Assembly: GCA_012840485.1 (NCBI GenBank)
Contig: DULG01000025.1
Location: 1 to 32,039 of the forward strand
Source: Clostridia bacterium
GTDB lineage: Bacteria; Bacillota; Thermoanaerobacteria; Thermoanaerobacterales; Thermoanaerobacteraceae
Reading direction: 5' to 3'
Length of the DNA stretch: 32,039 nt
The notes beneath the pieces are model-generated. The model ran no database searches. It was not told the origin of the DNA and saw only the letters and a list, made by a program, of their open reading frames with translations. This document shows positions 1-8,074 of the stretch, one piece after another. Positions within the stretch are counted from its first letter, which is position 1. Each line of letters opens with the position of its first letter. The position numbers were made by a program, and so were the translations under genes.

Positions 1-217
1 ACTAAAGCTCGACCTTCAGGTTCCGGCAGGGTACCGGGCACAATCGGCATCCATGCCTTAAGGTGCCCGCCTCCGCCATCCTTGGCTTCGGCCCCGCCTC
101 CACCCTCGGTCTTGCTAAGTTTTGTTACCGCTTTGTAACAAGTCGCTCCTTATGCAAAATATCTCCTTTACGAAAGTTTGTCAACAGTCTATAATCCGGA
201 TTTTTCCGGGTTTTTTT
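1..217 (+). ncRNA. Candidate structured RNA (3' part), family not recognised
   Basis: The first ~125 bases are far more GC-rich than the protein genes here, as rnpB in this window also is; GC-rich islands in AT-rich thermophile genomes are often structured RNA. On the plus strand I see a nested hairpin (GGGCAC at 37-42 with GTGCCC at 63-68, enclosing GGC/GCC), a GGC-TTCG-GCC tetraloop hairpin at about 85-94, GTTAC/GTAAC at about 124-139, and a terminator at 193-217. The UUCG loop and terminator favour the plus strand. The reverse strand has an open frame of about 50 codons off the left edge, but no start codon before a stop. The 5' end lies outside the window. I could not match it to tmRNA, SRP RNA, 6S or OLE RNA from memory. 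Confidence 0.4.
193..217 (+). terminator. Rho-independent terminator
   Basis: CCGGA (196-200) pairs with TCCGG (205-209) around a TTTT loop, extended by AAT/GTT, and is followed directly by a T run. It would end whatever RNA enters from the left edge. A TATAAT at 190-195 overlaps the stem, so a promoter reading here is also possible. Confidence 0.6.
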
Positions 218-277
218 ATACATTTTTAAAGAAGCTTTAGGGGAAAATATTGATAAAACGAAGTATGGAGGGTTTTT

Positions 278-505
278 ATGGGGAAAAGAAAAAAGTTATA
301 CCCTAAAGCTGAGGATGAGTTAGATTCTTTGAAGCAAGAAGTTGCTGAAAAGCTTAATTTAGATGACGATATTGAAAAACGCGGATGGGAAAATATGACT
401 ACAAGAGAGGTAGGAAAAATAGGAGGCAATATGGTAGAGAGAATGATAAAATTTGCAGAAAAAGAGATGGATGAAAAAGATGGAAAAATAGATGTAAAAG
501 AGTAA
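278..505 (+). CDS. Alpha/beta-type small acid-soluble spore protein
   Basis: 75-residue DNA-binding spore protein of the alpha/beta SASP family. These coat DNA in the forespore, protect it from UV and heat, and are degraded by the germination protease GPR. The C-terminal half carries the family core TTREVGKIGGNMVERMI (residues 41-57), matching the conserved GxVGGxMVKRMI segment. QEVA (20-23) sits where the GPR cleavage motif E-I-A is expected. The N-terminus is longer and more acidic than in classic SspA/B, so a minor SspF-like protein is more likely. GGAGG precedes ATG at good spacing. The gene appears monocistronic, with a hairpin after it. Expression late in the forespore (sigma-G) is expected from the family; I could not identify a convincing sigma-G promoter. 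Confidence 0.88.
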   Translation: MGKRKKLYPKAEDELDSLKQEVAEKLNLDDDIEKRGWENMTTREVGKIGGNMVERMIKFAEKEMDEKDGKIDVKE

Positions 506-507
506 GT

Positions 508-529
508 GGCTGAAGGGAATCCTTCAGCC
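508..529 (+). terminator. Hairpin after spore protein gene
   Basis: GGCTGAAGG (508-516) pairs perfectly with CCTTCAGCC (521-529) around GAAT, starting 2 nt past the stop codon. The T content after it is weak (aaatttatt), so termination may be incomplete or the hairpin may stabilise the short mRNA. Confidence 0.5.
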
Positions 530-619
530 CAAATTTATTATTTTGTTGTGAAAAAAGAGGAAAATTTAATTTGTTGGCGAATAATTATTATTAATTAAAA
601 AGAATTTAGGGGTGTTTTT

Positions 620-2980
620 ATGGGAAAATTAAGTGTCGATAAATTAAAAAGATACGTAAATCCAGAAATTTTTGAGTTTGAAACCACAGAGGAAATATCT
701 CCTTTGGAAGGAATAATTGGTCAGGATAGGGCTAAAGAGGCGATGGAGTTTGGTATCAGGATAAAACAAAAAGGTTACAACATCTTTATAACAGGAATTA
801 CTGGAACCGGCAAGACTAGCTTTGCTTCCAGCTATATAAAGAAGATTGCTAAAACAGAAAAAAGACCCAATGATTGGGTTTATGTGTATAATTTTGAGAA
901 ACCAGCCCAGCCCATTGCAATAGAATTGCCTGCCGGAATGGGGAAGCAATTTAAAAAAGACATGGAAGACTTTGTGGATCAACTTCAAAAGGATGTACCC
1001 AAAGCTTTTGAATCAGATTCATATGACATTCAAAAAGGGGAAATAATAAAAAAATATCAGGAAAAAAAGAATAATCTGGCAGAAGAATTAAATAATTTGG
1101 CAAAAAGTTACGGGTTTATTTTAAGAGATACTCGTACAGGCCTTATAAGCATTCCTGTGATAGAGGGAAGGCAAATAAGTCAAGAGGAATTTCAACAATT
1201 GGATGAAGAAGTGAGGAAAGAGATTGAAAAAAGAGCTGCAGAATTTGAAGTAAAGGCTATGCAGATATGGAAGGAGATACAATTCCTTGATAAACAGGCA
1301 AGAGATGAAATTAAAAAATTGGATAATGACATAGGACTTTTTGCAGTGGGGCATTTGATTGAAGATTTAAAGGCGCGATATAAAGAAAATGAAAGTGTGA
1401 TACGATATTTGGAAAGTGTTGAAAAAGATATTTTAGAAAATATTGAAAACTTCAAATCTACTGATGGGGAAGAAACACCTTTTCCTTTCTTGAGGAGAGG
1501 AGAAAAGGATTTTTTAAAGAAATATGTGGTAAATCTATTTGTAGATAATAGCAATGTAGAAGGTGCTCCTGTTGTTTTTGAATATAATCCAAATTATAAC
1601 AATATAGTGGGAAGCATAGAATATGAAAGTGATTTTGGTGTAGCAACTACTGATTTTACAAAAATAAAAGCGGGGGCTTTACATAGGGCAAATGGCGGAT
1701 ATCTAGTTTTGCAGGCAAAGGACCTATTGGCTTATCCTTATGCATGGGATGCTTTAAAAAGGTCTTTAAAGACTGGAAAAGTCATAATTGAAAATATATC
1801 TTCTCAATATGGATTTTTGTCAATTTCTTCTTTAAAGCCAGAGCCTATAAAGTTGTATGTAAAGGTGATTTTAATAGGTACCCCTTATCTTTACTATTTG
1901 TTTTACAATTATGATGAGGACTTTAGTAAACTTTTTAAAATAAAAGTAGATTTTAACGAAGAGATGGAGCTAAATGAAGAAAATATGAAAAATATGGCTT
2001 CTTTTATAAAGACCCACTGTATAGAAAATAATTTAAAGCCCTTTGACAGGGAAGGTGTTGCAAAAGTTATAGAATATAGTACTAGACTTTCTGAGGACCA
2101 GAACAAATTAACTACCCGCTTTAACGAAATTGTGGAAGTATTGTATGAGGCAGATGTCTGGGCAGGTTTGGAAGGGAGTCAAGTAGTTACAGGAGTCCAT
2201 GTTAAAAAGGCTATAGAAGAAAAAATAAAGAGGATAAATAAGTTAGAAGAAAAAGTTTTAGAATATTTCAAAAAGGACATATACCTTATTGATGCTGAGG
2301 GAGAAAGAGTAGGAGTTGTCAATGGATTAGCTGTTATAAATTTAGGGGATTATGAATTTGGTAAGCCTTCAAGGATAACTGTCACCACATACCCAGGGGA
2401 AGAAGGAGTTGTAAATATTGAGAGAGAGTCTAAAATGAGCGGTAAAATATACGACAAAGGAGTGATGATACTTACAGGATATTTAGGAGAAAAATTTGCT
2501 AAAAATTTTCCTTTGACTCTTTCTGCCAGAATTGTCTTTGAACAGTCTTATGAAGGGGTAGAAGGAGATAGTGCTTCAAGTACAGAATTATATGCTTTGC
2601 TTTCAAGTCTCTCAGAAGTTCCTATAAAGCAAGGGATAGCTGTGACAGGTTCAGTCAATCAATTTGGAGAGATTCAGCCTGTAGGAGGAGTTACTCATAA
2701 GATAGAGGGATTTTATAAAGTTTGCAAAGAAAAGGGTTTGACAGGAGAACAAGGAGTTATAATACCTCATCAAAATATTCCTAATTTGGTTTTGTCAGAT
2801 GAGATTATAGAGGCTGTTAAGAAGGGTCTTTTTCACATCTACAGCGTAAAAACAGTGGAGGAAGGAATAGAAATTTTGACAGGGAAAAGCTTTAAAGAGA
2901 TTTATGATAAAGTCTACAATAAGTTAAAATATTATTACAATCTTTTGACTAACAAAAAACCAGATAAAGGGGATAAATAG
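620..2980 (+). CDS. Lon-like ATP-dependent protease (AAA + Lon peptidase domain)
   Basis: 786-residue predicted cytoplasmic protease of the Lon-related AAA family that lacks the classical Lon N-terminal domain. Residues 59-66 (GITGTGKT) form the Walker A P-loop. Residues ~135-280 are charged and helical, a probable coiled-coil insertion inside the ATPase. GGYLVLQAKDLL (359-370) looks like the Walker B region. The C-terminal Lon peptidase domain has the catalytic serine in EGDSAS (Ser651) and the catalytic lysine in PVGGVTHK (Lys694), so both dyad residues are present. It is not LonA, and differs from B. subtilis LonB in this inserted region. ATG follows AGGGGTG. Its neighbour upstream is a spore protein gene, and queG overlaps its stop codon. 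The substrate is unknown; a sporulation role is only suggested by position. Confidence 0.88.
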   Translation: MGKLSVDKLKRYVNPEIFEFETTEEISPLEGIIGQDRAKEAMEFGIRIKQKGYNIFITGITGTGKTSFASSYIKKIAKTEKRPNDWVYVYNFEKPAQPIAIELPAGMGKQFKKDMEDFVDQLQKDVPKAFESDSYDIQKGEIIKKYQEKKNNLAEELNNLAKSYGFILRDTRTGLISIPVIEGRQISQEEFQQLDEEVRKEIEKRAAEFEVKAMQIWKEIQFLDKQARDEIKKLDNDIGLFAVGHLIEDLKARYKENESVIRYLESVEKDILENIENFKSTDGEETPFPFLRRGEKDFLKKYVVNLFVDNSNVEGAPVVFEYNPNYNNIVGSIEYESDFGVATTDFTKIKAGALHRANGGYLVLQAKDLLAYPYAWDALKRSLKTGKVIIENISSQYGFLSISSLKPEPIKLYVKVILIGTPYLYYLFYNYDEDFSKLFKIKVDFNEEMELNEENMKNMASFIKTHCIENNLKPFDREGVAKVIEYSTRLSEDQNKLTTRFNEIVEVLYEADVWAGLEGSQVVTGVHVKKAIEEKIKRINKLEEKVLEYFKKDIYLIDAEGERVGVVNGLAVINLGDYEFGKPSRITVTTYPGEEGVVNIERESKMSGKIYDKGVMILTGYLGEKFAKNFPLTLSARIVFEQSYEGVEGDSASSTELYALLSSLSEVPIKQGIAVTGSVNQFGEIQPVGGVTHKIEGFYKVCKEKGLTGEQGVIIPHQNIPNLVLSDEIIEAVKKGLFHIYSVKTVEEGIEILTGKSFKEIYDKVYNKLKYYYNLLTNKKPDKGDK

Positions 2981-4101
2981 TGGATTGCATTAGTAAGAAA
3001 GAGATAAAAAAATTTGCGCAACAAATTGGCATTGACTTAGTAGGTTTTGCAAGTCCTGATTGTTTGAAAAACTATAAGAATTTTTTAGAAGAAAGAAAAA
3101 ATTTAGGCTATAGTTGTTCTATTGAGGAGAGAGATATTCAAAAAAGAATCTCTCCCGAATTTATTTTGCCTGAAGTGAAATCCATTATAGCCATAGCTTT
3201 GTCATATAATGTAGAATATGAGGTCAAATATTACAGTAGAAGCTTTGGTATAGTTTCAAGAAGTAGTTGGGGAATAGATTATCATAAAGTTTTAAAAGAG
3301 AAAATGGAAAAACTTTGTGAGTTTATAAGGTCAAGATGTCAAGGTGTAAAGACTGCTTTTTTAGTTGATAATAACCCTCTTTTAGAAAGAACAATAGCTT
3401 ATCATGCGGGAATAGGATGGTTTGGTAAAAATGGGCTTATAATCAATGATGAATATGGTTCTTATATTTTTTTGGGTGAAATACTTATAAATAAATATTT
3501 TGCTCCAGATACACCTCAAAAATCTAAATGCGGAGATTGTGAACTATGTATTAAGGCTTGTCCTACAAAGGCAATAGTAAAACCTTATATAGTTAATGCA
3601 AATAGGTGCCTTTCTTACGTTACAGTAAAGAAAGGTGAAATAGAAGAGGATCTTTTAAGAAAACTGGGAAGAAAAATTTATGGTTGTGACACTTGTCAAG
3701 AGGTGTGTCCTTTTAATAAAAAAGCTAAAAAGGTTAAAAGGCAGGAATTTACGCCTGATAAGCTATTGCCAAGGCATGATTTGATAGAAATTTTAAACAT
3801 GACAAACAAAGATTTTAAAGAGATTTTTGGGCCGACCTCTTCCTCTTGGAGGGGGAAAAGTATTATAATAAGAAATGCTATAATTGCTTGTGTCAACATA
3901 GGAGAAAAAACTTGCGTTGAACCTATAAAAAACTTGTTAAAATCACAAAGTCCTATCATAAGAGGATACAGCGCATGGGCTCTTTCTTATTTATGTGATA
4001 AAGAGAAAATTGCGGAGGAAATAAAAGAACTATTGGTGAAAGAAAGAGATGAATTTGCTAAAGAAATGATGATAAAAGCTATAAACAGATTAAAAGGGTG
4101 A
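2980..4101 (+). CDS. queG: Epoxyqueuosine reductase QueG
   Basis: Cobalamin-dependent iron-sulfur enzyme that reduces epoxyqueuosine to queuosine in tRNA, the last step of queuosine synthesis. The 373-residue length fits. Two 4Fe-4S motifs are visible: CGDCELCIKACP (Cys184, 187, 190, 194) and Cys210 plus CDTCQEVCP (Cys236, 239, 243). LVDNNPLLER (128-137) contains the conserved aspartate expected to act as general acid, and GWFGKNG follows. The C-terminus is HEAT-like (RGYSAWALSYL). Start is GTG at 2980, overlapping the previous TAG stop by one base, with AAAGGGG upstream inside the previous gene, so translation is probably coupled to the Lon-like gene. The stop overlaps the alternative GTG of nth. 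Confidence 0.93.
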   Translation: MDCISKKEIKKFAQQIGIDLVGFASPDCLKNYKNFLEERKNLGYSCSIEERDIQKRISPEFILPEVKSIIAIALSYNVEYEVKYYSRSFGIVSRSSWGIDYHKVLKEKMEKLCEFIRSRCQGVKTAFLVDNNPLLERTIAYHAGIGWFGKNGLIINDEYGSYIFLGEILINKYFAPDTPQKSKCGDCELCIKACPTKAIVKPYIVNANRCLSYVTVKKGEIEEDLLRKLGRKIYGCDTCQEVCPFNKKAKKVKRQEFTPDKLLPRHDLIEILNMTNKDFKEIFGPTSSSWRGKSIIIRNAIIACVNIGEKTCVEPIKNLLKSQSPIIRGYSAWALSYLCDKEKIAEEIKELLVKERDEFAKEMMIKAINRLKG

Positions 4102-4106
4102 GAAAA

Positions 4107-4745
4107 TTGCAAATAACAAAGGAAGAAGCTTTAAAAGTCATAGAAATATTAAAAAGAGCATATCCTAATGCTAGGTCAGGACTTAATTTTACTAATCCCT
4201 TTGAACTTTTAATTGCTACAATTTTGTCAGCGCAATGTACGGACAGAAGAGTAAATATAATTACAGAGAGGCTTTTCAAAAAATATAAAACTCCAGAGGA
4301 TTTTTTAAAACTTACTCCAGAAGAACTTCAAGAGGAAATAAAAGAATGTGGTTTATATAGAAACAAATCTAAAAGTATATTGGAAACATGCAGGATTTTA
4401 AAGGAGAGATATAATAGCAAAGTACCTCAAACATTAGAAGAATTGATGTTATTGCCAGGTGTTGGAAGAAAGACTGCCAATGTAGTTTTAAGTAATGCTT
4501 TTTCAAAAGATGCAATAGCAGTAGATACCCATGTTTTTAGGGTTTCAAATAGGATAGGGCTTGCTGATAGCAAAGATGTACTTGCGACAGAAAAACAGCT
4601 TATGGAGATAATACCGAAAAACTTATGGTCTTTATCCCATCACCTTTTAATACATCATGGCAGGAATTTATGTACAGCGAGAAAGCCAAAATGTGAAGAA
4701 TGTCCTGTAAAACATCTGTGTCTATATTACAAAGGGAAAAATTAA
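4107..4745 (+). CDS. nth: Endonuclease III
   Basis: DNA glycosylase/AP lyase that removes oxidised pyrimidines in base excision repair. The helix-hairpin-helix LPGVGRKTANVV carries the catalytic lysine (Lys125 counting from GTG 4098), and AVDTHVFR carries the catalytic aspartate (Asp143). The C-terminal 4Fe-4S cluster motif has the exact Cys-X6-Cys-X2-Cys-X5-Cys spacing (192, 199, 202, 208). I prefer the TTG at 4107, because AAGGGTGA then sits at a workable distance. The GTG at 4098 overlaps the queG stop and would have its ribosome site almost touching it. Either start gives a normal-length protein (212 or 215 residues). Third gene of the Lon-like/queG/nth run. Confidence 0.93.
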   Translation: MQITKEEALKVIEILKRAYPNARSGLNFTNPFELLIATILSAQCTDRRVNIITERLFKKYKTPEDFLKLTPEELQEEIKECGLYRNKSKSILETCRILKERYNSKVPQTLEELMLLPGVGRKTANVVLSNAFSKDAIAVDTHVFRVSNRIGLADSKDVLATEKQLMEIIPKNLWSLSHHLLIHHGRNLCTARKPKCEECPVKHLCLYYKGKN

Positions 4746-4752
4746 TATTTTT

Positions 4753-4776
4753 TTAACTTTTTTAAGAAAAAGTTAA
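4753..4776 (+). terminator. AT-rich hairpin after nth
   Basis: TTAACTTTTT (4753-4762) pairs with AAAAAGTTAA (4767-4776) around TAAG. It is a 10-bp stem of mostly A-T pairs, weak for a thermophile, with only a short T run after it. Possible terminator of the upstream operon. Confidence 0.35.
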
Positions 4777-4805
4777 TTGTGTTTTCCTGCTATTTGTATT
4801 ACTAT
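4777..4805 (+). promoter_or_regulatory. Candidate sigma-A promoter for VanW gene
   Basis: TTGTGT (4777-4782), 17-base spacer, TACTAT (4800-4805). The -10 is imperfect. It lies about 36 bases ahead of the VanW start codon. Confidence 0.4.
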
Positions 4806-4841
4806 ACTAATTGAAACTAAATAGGAATAGGGGAGAAGTTA

Positions 4842-6311
4842 ATGCAGGTAAAAGGTGGTGCTCAGAAGAACAATTACTTTTATATCGCAATAATTTTATT
4901 GCTTTTAATTTTTTGTGTTTCATCCTTTACATATTTCTATTTATTGCTTAATTCTCAACTCCTTGTAAAAGGAATTTTTATAAATGGAATCCCTGTAGGT
5001 GGAGTGCCAAAAGATCAGGCTTTTAATTTTATAAAGAAGGAAATAACGGTTTCTCCTTTTTCCATAACTGTAACATATCAGGATAAAAATTATACGATAA
5101 CTTCTCAAGATATAGGCCTTTTTTATGATTATAAACAAATGATAGATGAGGTATATAAAATAGGAAGACAAGGAAACCCTATTGAAAGGTTAAAAGATAT
5201 TTATGAAGCACAAAGAGAAGGTAAATATTTTACTTTTTATCCTAAGTATGAGGAGAACAGATTAAAGAAATTTATTGAGGAAATTTCACAGGACCTTTAC
5301 AGAGAACCAGTTAATGCTAAAATAAAAATTAAAAGAGGAATAATTGAAATTACTCCTGATGCGCCAGGTTTGAGAGTCAATAAAGATAAAACTTTTGAAG
5401 ATTTAAAAAAATTGATAGAAGAATTAATAAAAGGGAATAAAGTCAATCCACAGGTAAGTATTACTGTCAATAAAATTGAAGCAGCTATCACAAAATCAAT
5501 GTTGGAGATGATTAATGGGAAAATTTCTACTTTTTCTACTGTGTTCAATGCAGAAGAGGTAAATCGGACAGGAAATTTGACATTAGCGGCAAAAGCAGTG
5601 GACGGTACTTTAGTCATGCCTGGAGAGGTTTTTTCCTTAAATAAAACCTTGGGTCCGCGAATAATAGAAAATGGTTATAAAGAAGCTCCAGTTATAATAG
5701 ATAACAAACTTGTTCCAGCTATTGGAGGTGGCATATGTCAAGTTGCTACGACTTTGTATAATGCGGCTTTAAGGTCAAATATAGCAATTATTGAGAGATA
5801 TCCTCATAGTTTTCCTATATCTTATGTACCGCCGGGTCAGGATGCTACTATTTCAGGTGATGTATTAGACTTAAAGTTTAAAAACTCTACTCAATATCCC
5901 ATATATGTTGAGTCATATATAGAGGGGAATAAATTGACAATGAATATATACGGCTATGTAGAAAATCCTTCTAGGTGGATAGATATTCAGACAGAAATTG
6001 TGGAAAAATATGAACCAAAGGTAAAATATATAGAGGATCCAACCTTGCCGGAAGGCGAAGAAGTTATTGATGTACAGCCCCACACAGGATATAAGGTCAA
6101 AGTGTATCGTCTTATTTATGAGAATAACAAATTGATAAAAAAAGAATTTTTGTACACGGATTTATATAAACCAGTAGATGGTGTAATAAAAAAAGGGACT
6201 AAAAAAGTAGAAAATCCAATTTCAAAAAAAGAACCAACCAATTCTACTGCTGCGGAAGGAGTGAAGCTTCCAGCAGAAGACGATTCATCAACCCAGCAAT
6301 CTAATCCGTAA
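4842..6311 (+). CDS. Membrane-anchored VanW family protein with G5 domain
   Basis: 489-residue extracytoplasmic protein of the VanW family, which is common in Firmicutes and of uncertain biochemical function; peptidoglycan binding is usually proposed. Residues ~12-36 form an N-terminal transmembrane anchor. Residues ~45-225 look like the putative peptidoglycan-binding repeat region, with two similar halves. The VanW domain follows (~240-370), with its conserved GGGICQVATTLYNAAL segment. The segment ~385-455 resembles a G5 domain, and the tail is Ser/Thr/Pro-rich. ATG follows GGGGAGA. It stands alone and converges with perR; the two share one long hairpin. It should not be read as a vancomycin-resistance gene: no van ligase or sensor genes are nearby. 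Confidence 0.88.
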   Translation: MQVKGGAQKNNYFYIAIILLLLIFCVSSFTYFYLLLNSQLLVKGIFINGIPVGGVPKDQAFNFIKKEITVSPFSITVTYQDKNYTITSQDIGLFYDYKQMIDEVYKIGRQGNPIERLKDIYEAQREGKYFTFYPKYEENRLKKFIEEISQDLYREPVNAKIKIKRGIIEITPDAPGLRVNKDKTFEDLKKLIEELIKGNKVNPQVSITVNKIEAAITKSMLEMINGKISTFSTVFNAEEVNRTGNLTLAAKAVDGTLVMPGEVFSLNKTLGPRIIENGYKEAPVIIDNKLVPAIGGGICQVATTLYNAALRSNIAIIERYPHSFPISYVPPGQDATISGDVLDLKFKNSTQYPIYVESYIEGNKLTMNIYGYVENPSRWIDIQTEIVEKYEPKVKYIEDPTLPEGEEVIDVQPHTGYKVKVYRLIYENNKLIKKEFLYTDLYKPVDGVIKKGTKKVENPISKKEPTNSTAAEGVKLPAEDDSSTQQSNP

Positions 6312-6365
6312 AAGCAATTAAAAACATTCCCCACTTTGGAAAATGGGGAATGTTTTTAATTGCTT
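6312..6365. terminator. Bidirectional terminator between VanW gene and perR
   Basis: A perfect 21-bp inverted repeat: 6312-6332 against 6345-6365, loop of 12 bases. The stem contains CATTCCCC/GGGGAATG flanked by A and T runs, so it can terminate transcription from both sides. Its right arm includes the last codons and stop of perR. Confidence 0.85.
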
Positions 6366-6778
6366 AATTTTCGTTGACAAGCAGGGCAATAACCATAAAA
6401 ATATAATTTTTGTTCTACTAGTTTGTAATCTGTGTGCTTTTTCACTTCTTCTATGAGATTTTGAAGAACAGATTCATCTAAATCTTCTACTTTGCCACAG
6501 CCCAGGCATACCAAATGAGGATGTGAGTTTGTATTAGCATCATATCGGAAACTGCCTTCTCCTACGTTTAATTCTTGAATGAGCCCTATATTTTTTAAGA
6601 CTTCTAAAGTTTTGTATACAGTCGCTAAACTCATTGTAGGGAAATCAGAGGCAAGCTTTTTGTATATAGTTTCTGCTGTGGGATGTTCTTTGGTATTTCT
6701 TAGCAGATTAAGTATTGCTAATCTTTGGGGGGTTACTTTGAGGCCTTTTTGTTTCAAGAGTATAGCTGCTTCTTCCAT
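6356..6778 (-). CDS. perR: Peroxide-responsive Fur-family repressor PerR
   Basis: 140-residue metal-dependent repressor that in related bacteria senses peroxide by iron-catalysed histidine oxidation. The N-terminal winged helix (~1-80) contains SLATVYKTLEVL. Residues equivalent to the B. subtilis PerR regulatory metal site are all present at a constant offset of five: His32, Asp80, His86, His88, Asp99. The structural zinc cysteines are at 91, 94, 131 and 134. That pattern supports PerR rather than Fur or Zur. The frame opens further upstream, but ATG at 6778 is preceded by GGAG at good spacing and gives the family length; the extra upstream residues would lie over the promoter. Single gene, with a consensus sigma-A promoter. 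Confidence 0.9.
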   Translation of the reverse strand: MEEAAILLKQKGLKVTPQRLAILNLLRNTKEHPTAETIYKKLASDFPTMSLATVYKTLEVLKNIGLIQELNVGEGSFRYDANTNSHPHLVCLGCGKVEDLDESVLQNLIEEVKKHTDYKLVEQKLYFYGYCPACQRKLSN

Positions 6779-6833
6779 TGTATCACTCCATTTCCTAAGA
6801 AATAATATTTTTCTCTTAACATTTTGTGTTTTA

Positions 6834-6862
6834 ATTATATATCTATTCATTGATAATGTCAA
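6834..6862 (-). promoter_or_regulatory. Consensus sigma-A promoter of perR with overlapping inverted repeat
   Basis: On the reverse strand TTGACA (6862-6857), a 17-base spacer, TATAAT (6839-6834). Both hexamers are perfect. The -35 lies inside an inverted repeat, ATTGA-N5-TCAAT (6849-6863), a candidate operator, possibly for autoregulation. It does not match a full PerR box. Confidence 0.8.
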
Positions 6863-6877
6863 TTATTTTTGAACAAA

Positions 6878-6907
6878 TTGACGATATAGTAATTTACAAT
6901 GTATAAT
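6878..6907 (+). promoter_or_regulatory. Sigma-A promoter of HAD phosphatase gene
   Basis: TTGACG (6878-6883), 18-base spacer, TATAAT (6902-6907), about 37 bases before the start codon. The -35 is back to back with the perR promoter, so one regulator could affect both. Confidence 0.75.
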
Positions 6908-6943
6908 TATATTTGAACACAATAAAACAAGGAGTTGAAAAGG

Positions 6944-7774
6944 ATGCAGTATAAATTAATTGCCATTGATATGGATGATACTCTTTTAAGGCATGATAAG
7001 ACTATTTCTAAAGAAAATATAGAAGCACTGCATAAGGCGAGAGAAAAAGATGTATATGTAGTCATATCGACAGGAAGAGTATTTGCTTCAGCTTATGCTT
7101 ATGCAGATATGATCGGTTTTAGGACTTATATAATTGCCAGCAATGGAGCTTTAATAAGAGACCCTGACAATAATACTATTTACGAAAGTATTTTAAATTA
7201 TGAGAGCATGATAGAAATTATAAAGACTTGCCAAAAGTATAATACATATTTTCAACTTATAAATGATACAACAGTTTTTTCACCGGAGATTACAAATAAA
7301 TTTCAAAGATATGCTGAATGGAATGATCTTTTTAGAGAAGCATTAAAAGTCGAGGTAAAAGAAATAAAAAATCCTTTAAAAGAAGTGGGAGAGCTAAAAG
7401 CTAGCATTCTAAAAATTATAATTTTTAATGAGGATGCTGATACATTAAAAAAAATAAGAGAAGAATTATCAGAAAATGATTCAATTCAAATAACTAGTTC
7501 CTACATGGATAATATTGAGATTGTCAATAAAGGCGTCAGCAAAGGAAGGGCTCTTGAAATTTTAGGAGGATATCTTGGAATTAAGAGAGAAGAGATGATA
7601 GCTATAGGAGATAGTGAAAATGACATTGAGATGATTAAATTTGCTGGATTAGGAGTAGCTGTGGAAAATGCAATTGAAGAGGTAAAAAAAATAGCAGATT
7701 TCATAACAAAGTCTAATATGGAAGATGGAGTAAAATATGTCATTGATAATTTTATATTATCGGAAGAGGGGTAA
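6944..7774 (+). CDS. Cof-type HAD phosphatase
   Basis: 276-residue cytoplasmic hydrolase of the haloacid dehalogenase superfamily, Cof/IIB type, with a large alpha/beta cap. These enzymes typically dephosphorylate sugar phosphates or nucleotides; the substrate here is unknown. Motif I is IDMDDTLL, with nucleophile Asp9 and acid Asp11. Motif II is STGR. Motif III/IV is the late lysine plus GDSENDIEM. I chose ATG at 6944 because AAGGAG ends nine bases before it; an in-frame TTG at 6935 sits directly against that site and cannot use it. It is followed after six bases by the acylphosphatase gene, so the two are probably cotranscribed from the divergent perR region. Confidence 0.88.
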   Translation: MQYKLIAIDMDDTLLRHDKTISKENIEALHKAREKDVYVVISTGRVFASAYAYADMIGFRTYIIASNGALIRDPDNNTIYESILNYESMIEIIKTCQKYNTYFQLINDTTVFSPEITNKFQRYAEWNDLFREALKVEVKEIKNPLKEVGELKASILKIIIFNEDADTLKKIREELSENDSIQITSSYMDNIEIVNKGVSKGRALEILGGYLGIKREEMIAIGDSENDIEMIKFAGLGVAVENAIEEVKKIADFITKSNMEDGVKYVIDNFILSEEG

Positions 7775-7780
7775 TAATGT

Positions 7781-8053
7781 ATGAAAAAGACTGTTCGTCT
7801 GCGTATAACTGGATATGTGCAAGGAGTAGGGCTGAGATATTCTGTGTATCAAAAAGCGGTTTCTCTTGGCATTAATGGATATGCAGAAAATCTTTACGAT
7901 GGTAGTGTAGAAGTTGTTGCAGAAGGAGAAGAAGAAAGCATTAAAGAGCTTATAAATTTTATTAAAACCGGTTCAAGATGGGCAAGAGTAGATAATATAG
8001 AAGAAAGATGGTCAGAGTATAAAGGAGAGTACAGAGGTTTTAGAATTTATTGA
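7781..8053 (+). CDS. acyP: Acylphosphatase
   Basis: 90-residue enzyme that hydrolyses acyl phosphates such as carbamoyl phosphate or 1,3-bisphosphoglycerate. The signature YVQGVGLRYSV contains the phosphate-binding arginine (Arg19), and GYAENLYDGSVEV contains the catalytic asparagine (Asn37). Length and the C-terminal FRIY ending are typical. GAGGGG overlapping the previous gene's end provides its ribosome site. Its place behind a HAD phosphatase suggests a small metabolite-repair operon, which is inference only. Confidence 0.93.
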   Translation: MKKTVRLRITGYVQGVGLRYSVYQKAVSLGINGYAENLYDGSVEVVAEGEEESIKELINFIKTGSRWARVDNIEERWSEYKGEYRGFRIY

Positions 8054-8074
8054 AACTCTTCTTTTTTTATTTTC

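Noticed and set aside
1..157. Reverse-strand open stretch of about 50 codons rich in Gly (GGGGAEAKDGGGG)
   Set aside because: It follows a stop with no usable start codon, and the plus strand shows hairpins, a UUCG loop and a terminator. It stays open only if a gene to the left is confirmed.
167..195. TTTACG-17-TATAAT as a promoter for the spore protein gene
   Set aside because: The -10 overlaps the terminator stem, and SASP genes normally use sigma-G. Not strong enough to list as a feature.
4842..6311. Vancomycin resistance gene (VanW name)
   Set aside because: VanW-domain proteins with G5 domains are common in Firmicutes without resistance, and no vanH/A/X/R/S genes are nearby.
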